From a bacterium (lineage in GTDB: Bacteria; Desulfobacterota; GWC2-55-46; S146-80; JALXFI01), in contig JALXFI010000121.1 in NCBI GenBank assembly GCA_027069035.1, forward strand, positions 1 to 7,224: a stretch of DNA of 7,224 nucleotides. Reading direction: 5' to 3'. Below, one piece after another: positions 1 to 5,173 of this stretch. Each line of letters starts with the position of its first letter. Within the stretch, counting starts at the first letter, position 1. Below the pieces are notes generated by a model. The model worked only from the letters and a program-made list of their open reading frames with translations. It made no database searches and was not told the DNA's origin. The position numbers and the translations under genes are program-made.

Positions 1-285
1 AACCACCTTTACTATACCCTTTGACATGGCATTCTTCGCAATTAACAGTCCCACCTGCTTTGCAATATCTATTTTACCTTTTGCCTTAAAGTCTTTCAAT
101 TCCTTGTTAAGGGTTGAGGCAGCGCTGATTGTCGTGCCGACGCTGTCATCAATGATCTGGGCATATATATGTCTGTTGCTTCTATAGACGGTAAGACGGG
201 GCTTTTCGGCATTTCCCTTTATCTTCTTTCTTACCCTGAACTTTCTCTTTTCATATGCCTTTTTTTTCTTTTTTACGTTTATCAC
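1..285 (-). CDS. rplR: 50S ribosomal protein L18 (C-terminal end outside window)
   Basis: L18 binds 5S rRNA together with L5 in the central protuberance of the large subunit. The frame reads without a stop from position 285 to the window edge and gives 95 residues. A very basic N-terminus with five lysines in a row (residues 5-9) is followed by EKPRLTVYRSNRHIYAQIID (residues 27-46), the typical L18 core. About 20-25 C-terminal residues of the usual 117-120 are missing beyond position 1. The start is GTG at 285-283: the match to L18 begins just after it, and GAGGG lies 6 nt upstream (292-296). An ATG at 254 is out of frame and cannot be the start. The gene follows rplF after 20 nt and is co-transcribed with it. 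Identity is secure; the exact N-terminus is slightly less so. Confidence 0.96.
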   Translation of the reverse strand, partial: MINVKKKKKAYEKRKFRVRKKIKGNAEKPRLTVYRSNRHIYAQIIDDSVGTTISAASTLNKELKDFKAKGKIDIAKQVGLLIAKNAMSKGIVKVV

Positions 286-291
286 GTTAGA

Positions 292-296
292 CCCTC
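292..296 (-). promoter_or_regulatory. Shine-Dalgarno site of rplR
   Basis: GAGGG on the minus strand lies 6 nt before the GTG at 285. It supports GTG as the rplR start, since no in-frame ATG exists nearby. Confidence 0.7.
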
Positions 297-305
297 TTAA
301 TATAT

Positions 306-845
306 TTATTTAGCTACAGCCTTGCCGGCCTTTCTTCTTATATGCTCACCCGCATATATAATACCTTTACCTTTGTAAGGTTCAGGTTTCCTGAACGCCC
401 TTATCTCCGCTGCAACCTGCCCAAGCAGTTGTTTGTCAGCCCCCTGCAGGATTATAGAAGTCTGTTTTTCAACTTGAGCTTTTATCCCCTGAGGCAGATT
501 ATATTTAATAGGATGGGAAAAACCGAGATTGAGATTAAGCACATTGCCCTGAACATCCGCCCTGTAGCCGACACCCACTATATCAAGCTTCCTTGTAAAC
601 CCGTCTTTTACACCTGTAACCATATTATTTATAAGGGTGCGCATAAGTCCATGCATAGAGCGGGCTCTTCTGCTGTCGTCTCTTCTCTTTACAACAATCT
701 CCTTATCGCTTATCTCAAGCGTTATATCTCCATCAATCTTTTGAGAAAGGGCGCCGTTGGGTCCGTTTACAGTTAATATATCGTCTTTAAATACTGTTTT
801 TATCCCATCAAAAAGCGGCACCGGCACCTTACCTATACGAGACAT
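306..845 (-). CDS. rplF: 50S ribosomal protein L6
   Basis: L6 sits at the base of the L7/L12 stalk and contacts 23S rRNA near the sarcin-ricin loop, close to where elongation factors bind. The 179-residue length is typical. The N-terminus MSRIGKVPV and the C-terminal motif KPEPYKGKG (residues 153-161) are hallmarks of the family. The two duplicated L6 folds span roughly residues 1-80 and 83-175. The ATG at 845 fits the family start. A purine-rich stretch with AGG lies about 9 nt upstream. It lies 31 nt after rpsH and 20 nt before rplR in the spc order. No damage or unusual residue is visible. Confidence 0.98.
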   Translation of the reverse strand: MSRIGKVPVPLFDGIKTVFKDDILTVNGPNGALSQKIDGDITLEISDKEIVVKRRDDSRRARSMHGLMRTLINNMVTGVKDGFTRKLDIVGVGYRADVQGNVLNLNLGFSHPIKYNLPQGIKAQVEKQTSIILQGADKQLLGQVAAEIRAFRKPEPYKGKGIIYAGEHIRRKAGKAVAK

Positions 846-876
846 CTTTCAATACCTTTCCTTCTCTAAATTAACA

Positions 877-1284
877 TTACCAGACATAACAAAGAACCTC
901 TCCGCCGGTATTGAACTCCTTTGCCTTTTTATCTGTTAAAACACCCTTTGGAGTAGTAAGAATGGCTATTCCAAGCCCATCCATTACCCGCGGTATAGAA
1001 TCCTTTTTAGAATATATCCTTAAACCTGGTTTGCTTACCCTTTTGATGCCTGAAATAATACTGTTTTTATCACCATCATATTTTAAGTAAATCCTCAAAA
1101 CACCCTGCTTGTTATAATCCGTTGTTTTTTTGACCTTATAGTCATTAATATACCCCTCTTCCTTCAATATTCGAGCTATCTCAACCTTAAGGGTCGAAGT
1201 AGGGATATCAACCTTCTCAAAACGGGCTTTAAGTCCATTACGTATTCTTGTAAGCATATCAGCTACAGGATCGGTCATAGTCAT
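877..1284 (-). CDS. rpsH: 30S ribosomal protein S8
   Basis: S8 is a primary 16S rRNA binder (helix 21), organises the central domain of the small subunit, and in Escherichia coli represses its own spc operon by binding the mRNA. The protein has 135 residues with the standard start TDPVADMLTRIRNG (residues 4-17) and end NTGGEVLCYVW. The conserved RNA-contact turn, STSKG in E. coli, reads TTPKG here (residues 110-114). Two start codons are in frame, ATG 1284 and ATG 1278. AGGAG lies 9 nt before the first and 15 nt before the second, so 1284 is preferred. The gene is preceded by the longest spacer of the window (98 nt), which contains a strong hairpin. That arrangement could bear on its regulation, but the sequence alone does not show that S8 binds there. 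Confidence 0.97.
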   Translation of the reverse strand: MTMTDPVADMLTRIRNGLKARFEKVDIPTSTLKVEIARILKEEGYINDYKVKKTTDYNKQGVLRIYLKYDGDKNSIISGIKRVSKPGLRIYSKKDSIPRVMDGLGIAILTTPKGVLTDKKAKEFNTGGEVLCYVW

Positions 1285-1293
1285 AAAAAATCA

Positions 1294-1298
1294 CTCCT
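1294..1298 (-). promoter_or_regulatory. Shine-Dalgarno site of rpsH
   Basis: AGGAG on the minus strand, extended to AGGAGTG (1292-1298), lies 9 nt before ATG 1284. It selects that ATG over the in-frame ATG at 1278. Confidence 0.75.
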
Positions 1299-1312
1299 AA
1301 TAAATCTTGGCT

Positions 1313-1365
1313 AAAAATTGATTGTAATTAGTGTCTATATGGGTTTCCAGATAGACACCAATCAA
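1313..1365 (-). promoter_or_regulatory. bulged hairpin plus T run between rpsN and rpsH
   Basis: Read on the transcribed (minus) strand, TTGATTG (1365-1359) and GTGTCTAT (1358-1351) pair with ATAGACAC (1338-1331) and CAATCAA (1324-1318). A six-base bulge, TAATTA (1330-1325), sits on the 3' side only. Past one C/T mismatch, TGG (1349-1347) pairs with CCA (1342-1340) around the four-base loop AAAC. This gives 18 base pairs in all. The outer stem is followed at once by five T's (1317-1313). The pairing is seen directly; the role is inferred. Candidates are an intrinsic attenuator that partly reduces expression of rpsH and later genes, an mRNA processing or stability element, or a ribosomal protein binding site. 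The weak A+T-rich outer stem and short T run argue against a full terminator, since rpsH, rplF and rplR clearly continue the operon. Confidence 0.6.
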
Positions 1366-1382
1366 AACAGGATCTGTAAAAA

Positions 1383-1568
1383 TTACCAGCTTGCCTTAAT
1401 TATTCCCGGGATAGCCCCCTTCAAGGCAAGGGTTCGAAAACATATCCTGCACATATCAAACTTTCTGTAATATGCCCGCGGTCTGCCACAGAGAGGACAA
1501 CGGTTATACTCTCTAACCTTAAATTTCTTTTTTCTCTGTGCCTTAACAATCAAAGACCTTCTTGCCAC
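1383..1568 (-). CDS. rpsN: 30S ribosomal protein S14, zinc-binding type
   Basis: S14 binds late in assembly of the 30S head, next to S3 and S10. At 61 residues this is the short, zinc-binding (C+) form, also called rpsZ or type Z. Cys24/Cys27 and Cys40/Cys43 form two CxxC pairs that coordinate one zinc. The centre CPLCGRPRAYYRKF and the end GIIKASW are typical. The start codon is GTG at 1568-1566, supported by GGAGG 5 nt upstream and by the family N-terminus (MA-R-S-L). The gene follows rplE after 11 nt, and the long rpsN-rpsH spacer comes next. Organisms with this form sometimes carry a zinc-free S14 paralogue elsewhere under Zur control; none is in this window. Confidence 0.98.
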   Translation of the reverse strand: MARRSLIVKAQRKKKFKVREYNRCPLCGRPRAYYRKFDMCRICFRTLALKGAIPGIIKASW

Positions 1569-1573
1569 AAAAA

Positions 1574-1578
1574 CCTCC
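1574..1578 (-). promoter_or_regulatory. Shine-Dalgarno site of rpsN
   Basis: GGAGG on the minus strand lies 5 nt before GTG 1568. No in-frame ATG is near, so this site confirms GTG as the start. It lies in the 11-nt space directly after the rplE stop codon. Confidence 0.8.
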
Positions 1579-1579
1579 G

Positions 1580-2119
1580 TTAATCTCTGAAAGGCATGCC
1601 CAGATGTTTAAGCAGAGCCTTGCCCTCCTCATCGTTTTTTGCATTAGTAACAATAGTAATATTCATTCCTCTTATCTTATCAACCTTATCATAATCGACC
1701 TCAGGGAATATGATCTGCTCCTTAATACCCAATGTATAGTTTCCTCTGCCATCAAATGCCTTGCCGGAAATACCCCTAAAATCCCTGATCCGCGGAAGAG
1801 AAAAGTTCACAAGTCTGTCAAAGAACTCATACATCCTTTCTCCCCTTAGGGTCACCATACACCCTATGGGCATGCCTTCTCTCAATTTAAAAGAGGCTAT
1901 GGATTTTTTAGCCCTTGTAATAACAGGCTTCTGCCCGGTTATGGCAGTTATATCCTGAAGCGCAAAGTCAAGCGCTTTAATATCTTGAATAGCCTCGCCA
2001 AGCCCTACATTTACAACTATCTTGGTCAGTGAAGGCGTTTCCATTACGTTTTTATACTTAAACTCCTTCATCAATTGAGATATTACATTCTTCTTATATT
2101 TATCCTTAATCCTTGCCAT
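1580..2119 (-). CDS. rplE: 50S ribosomal protein L5
   Basis: L5 binds 5S rRNA with L18 and forms part of the central protuberance, contacting the P-site tRNA and the 30S head. It is 179 residues long, the usual bacterial length. Recognisable blocks are PSLTKIVVNVGLG (residues 29-41), ITGQKPVITRAKKSIASFKL in the N-terminal half, SLPRIRDFRG in the middle and NITIVTNAKNDEEGKALL near the end. The ATG at 2119 fits the family start, although the upstream ribosome binding site is weak (GGGA about 9 nt away). In E. coli the S8 operator overlaps the start of this gene; I see no comparable structure here, which makes the hairpin further downstream at 1318-1365 more notable. Confidence 0.98.
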   Translation of the reverse strand: MARIKDKYKKNVISQLMKEFKYKNVMETPSLTKIVVNVGLGEAIQDIKALDFALQDITAITGQKPVITRAKKSIASFKLREGMPIGCMVTLRGERMYEFFDRLVNFSLPRIRDFRGISGKAFDGRGNYTLGIKEQIIFPEVDYDKVDKIRGMNITIVTNAKNDEEGKALLKHLGMPFRD

Positions 2120-2139
2120 TGTCTAATGTCCCGCTCAAG

Positions 2140-2463
2140 TTACTTGTCAATAACCTCATCACATTTCTTGCAGTAACGCACCTTGCTGCCGTTTTTTAAT
2201 ATCTTTACCCCCACCCTCACTGCGCCTTTGCATTTTGCACACAGAAGCATAACATTGGAGATGGAAATAGGCGCCTCCTTCTCAACTATTCCACCCTGTC
2301 CAAACTGGGGATTGGGACGCTGGTGTCTCTTTACTATATTAAGCTTCTCAACTATAACCTGAGATTTCTCAGGTATAACGCGTAATATCTTACCTGTCTT
2401 GCCCTGCTCCCTGCCTTTTGTTACCATTATCTGATCGTCTCTTTTTACAAAAAATTTTGCCAT
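2140..2463 (-). CDS. rplX: 50S ribosomal protein L24 with C-terminal zinc ribbon
   Basis: L24 binds the 5' end region of 23S rRNA, starts large-subunit assembly and lies near the peptide exit. The N-terminal KOW domain covers about residues 5-65, with the motif DQIMVTKGREQGKTGKILRV and the typical LNIVKRHQRPN following. The C-terminal part has Cys75/Cys78 and Cys98/Cys101, a probable zinc ribbon present in L24 of many bacteria but absent from the E. coli protein. At 107 residues the length is normal. The start ATG 2463 fits the family. The best Shine-Dalgarno match, GAGGG, overlaps the rplN stop and is rather far (13 nt), so initiation may depend on coupling with rplN translation. Spacers are 17 nt upstream and 20 nt downstream. 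Confidence 0.97.
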   Translation of the reverse strand: MAKFFVKRDDQIMVTKGREQGKTGKILRVIPEKSQVIVEKLNIVKRHQRPNPQFGQGGIVEKEAPISISNVMLLCAKCKGAVRVGVKILKNGSKVRYCKKCDEVIDK

Positions 2464-2480
2464 AGTTATTACCGTACCCT

Positions 2481-2849
2481 CTACAGGACCTCGGGAGCAA
2501 GAGAGATGATCTTCATAAAGTTTTTTGCTCGCAACTCTCTTGCGACAGGTCCGAATATTCTTGTCCCGATGGGCTCGTTCTGTCGACTTATCAAAACTGC
2601 CGAATTCTCATCAAACCTTATATAAGAACCATCAGGCCGCCTTATGTTTTTTTTGACCCTTACAACCACCGCCCTGTGAACTTCTCCCTTCTTTACTTTA
2701 GAATTCGGCAGGGCCTCTTTAACAGAAACAATAATCAGGTCCCCAAGGGAAGCATATCTTCTACGACTGCCGCCAAGCACCTTTATACAGGAGAGTTTCT
2801 TAGCTCCTGAATTATCAGCCACACCAAGTTTTGTCTGCATCTGTATCAT
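2481..2849 (-). CDS. rplN: 50S ribosomal protein L14
   Basis: L14 is a very conserved protein on the interface side of the large subunit. It contacts 23S rRNA and the 16S rRNA bridge B8, with L19 as neighbour. The length of 122 residues is exactly that of most bacteria. MIQMQTKLGVADNSGAKKL at the start, RRPDGSYIRFDENSAVLI (residues 70-87) and the GTRIFGPVARELR block identify it without doubt. ATG 2849 is the family start, with AGGGGG 11 nt upstream. It is the first gene of what is a separate spc operon in E. coli; here it follows rpsQ after only 17 nt. Confidence 0.99.
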   Translation of the reverse strand: MIQMQTKLGVADNSGAKKLSCIKVLGGSRRRYASLGDLIIVSVKEALPNSKVKKGEVHRAVVVRVKKNIRRPDGSYIRFDENSAVLISRQNEPIGTRIFGPVARELRAKNFMKIISLAPEVL

Positions 2850-2866
2850 TAAACGCTTATCCCCCT

Positions 2867-3130
2867 TTAGAGAGCCTTTTCAATAATCTTCTTTATCCGC
2901 CATCTCTTCTCTTTACTTAAGGGCCTGGTCTCTTCAATCTTAACCCTGTCGCCTACTCTGCACTCATTATCTTTATCATGAGCCTTATACCTTGTCTTTT
3001 TAGAGATAAACTTCCCATAGAGCTTATGTTTAACCCTCTGGTTAACAAGCACAACCGCAGTCTTGTCCATCTTGTCGCTTACGACAAGGCCGACCTTTTC
3101 TTTTCTTCTTCCTTTTCCGTTACCAACCAT
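2867..3130 (-). CDS. rpsQ: 30S ribosomal protein S17
   Basis: S17 is an OB-fold primary binder of 16S rRNA in the body of the 30S subunit. The protein reads KVGLVVSDKMDKTAVVLV in its first strand region and ends with the signature GDRVKIEETRPLSKEKRWR followed by a short basic tail. Three in-frame starts compete: GTG 3139, ATG 3136 and ATG 3130. The string AGGTGAT (3141-3135) matches the anti-Shine-Dalgarno sequence over 7 bases and overlaps the first two, so only ATG 3130 is correctly spaced (8 nt after AGG). This gives 87 residues; the longest reading would be 90. Its ribosome binding site directly follows the rpmC stop, suggesting coupled translation. It is the last gene of the S10 half. 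Confidence 0.96.
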   Translation of the reverse strand: MVGNGKGRRKEKVGLVVSDKMDKTAVVLVNQRVKHKLYGKFISKKTRYKAHDKDNECRVGDRVKIEETRPLSKEKRWRIKKIIEKAL

Positions 3131-3134
3131 AACC

Positions 3135-3141
3135 ATCACCT
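3135..3141 (-). promoter_or_regulatory. Shine-Dalgarno site deciding the rpsQ start
   Basis: AGGTGAT on the minus strand is complementary to seven bases of the 16S rRNA tail. It covers the GTG (3139) and most of the ATG (3136) candidate starts and therefore points to ATG 3130 as the used start. Confidence 0.65.
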
Positions 3142-3143
3142 TT

Positions 3144-3335
3144 TCAAACTGTCTTCCTTTCCCTTAAAACAGTCTCTATCCTTGCAATATCTTTACGTAT
3201 ATAACGAAGCCGTATAGGGTTGTCAAGCTGTGCAGTAGCATTTTGAAGCTTAAGCCTGATCTGCTCTGTACGGAGCTCTTCACTTTTATCATTCAGTTCC
3301 TCAACGGTCAATTCTCTGAAATCTTTTATCTTCAT
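3144..3335 (-). CDS. rpmC: 50S ribosomal protein L29
   Basis: L29 is a small helical hairpin at the polypeptide exit next to L23, where nascent-chain factors dock. Its 63 residues begin MKIKDFRELTVEEL and contain the conserved block LQNATAQLDNPIRLRYIRKD (residues 30-49), followed by the usual ARIETVLRER tail. The start ATG (3335-3333) overlaps the rplP stop as ATGA, a 4-nt overlap typical of translational coupling. GAGG lies 8 nt upstream, inside the end of rplP. The length agrees with other bacteria. Confidence 0.98.
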   Translation of the reverse strand: MKIKDFRELTVEELNDKSEELRTEQIRLKLQNATAQLDNPIRLRYIRKDIARIETVLRERKTV

Positions 3336-3745
3336 GCCTGTTTCCTCGAGATAAACTTTGTTGCAAACGGAAGTTTATAAGAAGCAAGTTTCAATGCCCT
3401 TCTTGCAATATCTTCGGACACGCCTTCCATCTCATAAAGTACCTTGCCTGGCTTTACAACCACCACCCAATCCTCCGGCGCCCCTTTTCCCCCGCCCATC
3501 CTTGTCTCCGCAGGCTTTTTTGTTATGGGTTTGTCAGGGAAGACCCTTATCCATATCTTTCCTCCCCTTTTAATATACCTTGTCATTGCAATACGTGCAG
3601 CCTCAATCTGTCTTGTGGTAAGCCAGCACCTCTCGGTTGCCTGCAAACCATAATCACCAAAATTAAGGGTCGCCCCCCTTTTTGCAATGCCTGCTCTTTT
3701 TCCCCTGTGATGCTTTCTGAATTTTATCTTTTTGGGCATTAACAT
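3332..3745 (-). CDS. rplP: 50S ribosomal protein L16
   Basis: L16 binds at the A-site side of the 50S subunit, helps position tRNA and is a late assembly protein. The 137 residues begin MLMPKKIKFRK and contain LTTRQIEAARIAMTRYIKRG, then KIWIRVFPDKPITKKP (residues 63-78) and RMGGGKG. Arg82 aligns with the Arg81 of E. coli L16 that is hydroxylated by YcfD; whether it is modified here cannot be seen. ATG 3745 is the family start; ATG 3739 is in frame but would cut the conserved first residues. GAGG is found 11 nt before 3745. The gene follows rpsC after 22 nt and overlaps rpmC by 4 nt. Confidence 0.98.
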   Translation of the reverse strand: MLMPKKIKFRKHHRGKRAGIAKRGATLNFGDYGLQATERCWLTTRQIEAARIAMTRYIKRGGKIWIRVFPDKPITKKPAETRMGGGKGAPEDWVVVVKPGKVLYEMEGVSEDIARRALKLASYKLPFATKFISRKQA

Positions 3746-3767
3746 GGTCTAAAACACCTCGCTTAAT

Positions 3768-4415
3768 CTAATCTTCACCGCCTGCCTCTTTAACAATCAC
3801 ATCGCCTTTAAATATCCAGATCTTTACACCGATAATACCATACGTTGTCTTTGCCTCAGCAACACCATAATCCACATCCGCCCTTAATGTATGAAGGGGT
3901 ACTCTGCCTTCCCTATACCACTCACTCCTTGCAATCTCATGTCCCCCCAGTCTTCCCGAACAGGCTATCTTAATCCCTAATGCCCCCATCTTCATACAAG
4001 ATGTGACAGCCCTTTTCATTGCCCTCCTGAAACTTACTCTTTTAATAAGCTGTAATGAAATATTCTCCGCAAGCAGTTGGGCATCGAGATCCGGTTTTCT
4101 TATCTCTTGAATATCGATTGTAATATTCCTGTCGGTAAGCTTTGAAAGTTGTTTTTTCAAAACCTCCACTTCCGTGCCCTTTCTACCTATAACAATACCC
4201 GGCCTTGCAGTATGAATAACTATATTAATATTGTCTGCCTTCCTGTCGATCTCAATCTTCGAAACGCCGGCATGAAATAAACTCTTTTTTACAAACTTCT
4301 TTACTCTAATATCCTCGTGTAAAAACCTGGGATAGTCCTTATCGCTAAACCACCTTGATTCCCATGTTTTAATAACACCAAGCCTGAAGCCAATAGGATT
4401 AACCTTCTGCCCCAA
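3768..4415 (-). CDS. rpsC: 30S ribosomal protein S3 (TTG start)
   Basis: S3 lies at the mRNA entry of the 30S head and, with S4 and S5, has mRNA helicase activity. It has 215 residues. The N-terminus GQKVNPIGFRLGVIKTWESRW is canonical. The KH domain shows its GxxG loop as GRKG (residues 77-80), and the C-terminal domain has SGRLGG (153-158) and REGRVPLHTLRADVDYG (168-184). Arg130, Arg131 and Lys134 correspond to the helicase residues of E. coli S3. The start codon is TTG at 4415-4413: AAAGGAG lies 7 nt upstream, the conserved GQKVNP follows immediately, and the frame closes before any ATG upstream. It is preceded by an unusually long 76-nt spacer after rplV. Confidence 0.97.
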   Translation of the reverse strand: MGQKVNPIGFRLGVIKTWESRWFSDKDYPRFLHEDIRVKKFVKKSLFHAGVSKIEIDRKADNINIVIHTARPGIVIGRKGTEVEVLKKQLSKLTDRNITIDIQEIRKPDLDAQLLAENISLQLIKRVSFRRAMKRAVTSCMKMGALGIKIACSGRLGGHEIARSEWYREGRVPLHTLRADVDYGVAEAKTTYGIIGVKIWIFKGDVIVKEAGGED

Positions 4416-4417
4416 TA

Positions 4418-4468
4418 TCAGTCTCCTTTCTTTACCCTGTGTCCCGCAGTATCAACCATACTCTGCAC
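4418..4468 (-). other. possible leader ORF before rpsC
   Basis: In the rplV-rpsC spacer a minus-strand frame opens with GTG 4468 (AGG 9 nt upstream) or ATG 4459 and closes at TGA 4420-4418, giving 16 or 13 codons (MVDTAGHRVKKGD from the ATG). The stop lies 2 nt before the rpsC TTG, a layout suited to termination-reinitiation. No family is recognised, and an open frame this short is easily due to chance. Confidence 0.15.
4423..4429 (-). promoter_or_regulatory. Shine-Dalgarno site of rpsC
   Basis: AAAGGAG on the minus strand, the strongest ribosome binding site of the window, lies 7 nt before the TTG at 4415. Its strength probably compensates for the poor start codon. Confidence 0.8.
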
Positions 4469-4491
4469 GGATATTTACCTAATAAACTCTT

Positions 4492-4824
4492 TTACTTCTC
4501 GCCTACGACTACAGTTATATGACACATTTTACTTCTTATAATATTTGCCCTGCCCATTGCCTTTGGATTGAGTTTCTTAACGGTAGGACCGTCATCTACA
4601 AAAATCCTTTTAACATAGAGATCATCTACATCAACAGAGCTTGTATCTTCGGCATTGGCAATGGCAGATCTTAAAAGCTTCAGTATTACACCTGCCGCAC
4701 TCTTCCTGCATAAAGCAAGCACAGTTAAAGCCTCTTCCGCTTTTTTACCCCTTATAAGATCAACCACCAGTCGAGTTTTCCGTGGTGATATCCTTAGAAA
4801 TCTTCCAACAGCTTTAGCTTCCAT
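4492..4824 (-). CDS. rplV: 50S ribosomal protein L22
   Basis: L22 lines the peptide exit tunnel with a long beta-hairpin and contacts all domains of 23S rRNA. From ATG 4824 the protein is 110 residues, as in E. coli, and begins MEAKAVGRFLRISPRKTRLV, the common start in the family. VVDLIRGKKAEEAL follows, and the tunnel hairpin spans about residues 79-100 (DDGPTVKKLNPKAMGRA), ending in the usual HITVVVGEK. A GTG at 4839 would add five residues but sits directly against GGGAG, too close to be started by it. From ATG 4824 that GGGAG is 14 nt away, longer than usual, so the start remains slightly uncertain. No macrolide-resistance-like deletion is apparent in the hairpin. A 76-nt spacer follows before rpsC. 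Confidence 0.96.
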   Translation of the reverse strand: MEAKAVGRFLRISPRKTRLVVDLIRGKKAEEALTVLALCRKSAAGVILKLLRSAIANAEDTSSVDVDDLYVKRIFVDDGPTVKKLNPKAMGRANIIRSKMCHITVVVGEK

Positions 4825-4856
4825 AATCTTTAAATACACTCCCTAAAAACCATTGC

Positions 4857-5135
4857 TTATTTAAGCTTTGTCTTTCTGTCACCCGCATGGCCGCGAAAGG
4901 TACGCGTGGGTGAGAATTCACCTAATTTATGACCAACCATATTCTCTGTTATAAATACAGGAATAAACTTATTGCCGTTATGAACAGCCATGGTAAGGCC
5001 TACCATCTCCGGTATGATCGTTGAACGTCTTGACCATGTCTTTATGATCTTTTTCGAGTTGGATTCATTAGACCTTATCACCTTATCAAGCAGACACTTA
5101 TCAACAAAAGGTCCTTTTTTAACTGATCTGGCCAT
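4857..5135 (-). CDS. rpsS: 30S ribosomal protein S19
   Basis: S19 forms a complex with S13 in the 30S head and contacts the A-site finger of the large subunit. The length is 92 residues, as usual. The protein begins MARSVKKGPFVD and carries KTWSRRSTIIPEMVG in the centre and the signature GHKLGEFSPTRTFRGHAGD (residues 68-86), then a short basic tail. ATG 5135 has AGGAG 9 nt upstream (5145-5149). It follows rplB after 38 nt. Confidence 0.99.
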   Translation of the reverse strand: MARSVKKGPFVDKCLLDKVIRSNESNSKKIIKTWSRRSTIIPEMVGLTMAVHNGNKFIPVFITENMVGHKLGEFSPTRTFRGHAGDRKTKLK

Positions 5136-5173
5136 AGCACATATCTCCTAATCAGCGGAAACCATTGATCACT

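Noticed and set aside
342..776. Plus-strand open frame of 144 codons opposite rplF
   Set aside because: It lies entirely within rplF in antisense, has no recognisable family, and its composition follows the real gene on the other strand.
1331..1358. Hairpin read as a terminator for plus-strand transcription
   Set aside because: On the plus strand the stem is followed by an A-rich sequence without a T run, and there is no plus-strand gene to terminate.
1333..1365. Possible promoter TTGATT ... TATAGA upstream of rpsH on the minus strand
   Set aside because: Both boxes match the consensus poorly and the spacing is 20 nt; the sequence is better explained by the hairpin.
1562..1849. Plus-strand open frame opposite rplE
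   Set aside because: Antisense shadow of L5; no ribosome binding site or family resemblance was seen.
2136..2146. Small palindrome CAAGTTACTTG at the rplX stop codon
   Set aside because: The stem would be only 4-5 bp with a tiny loop and no conserved context; expected by chance.
4444..4468. Weak hairpin AGTAT-GGTTG-ATACT in the rplV-rpsC spacer
   Set aside because: Only five A+T-rich pairs plus two after a bulge; not convincing without conservation in relatives.
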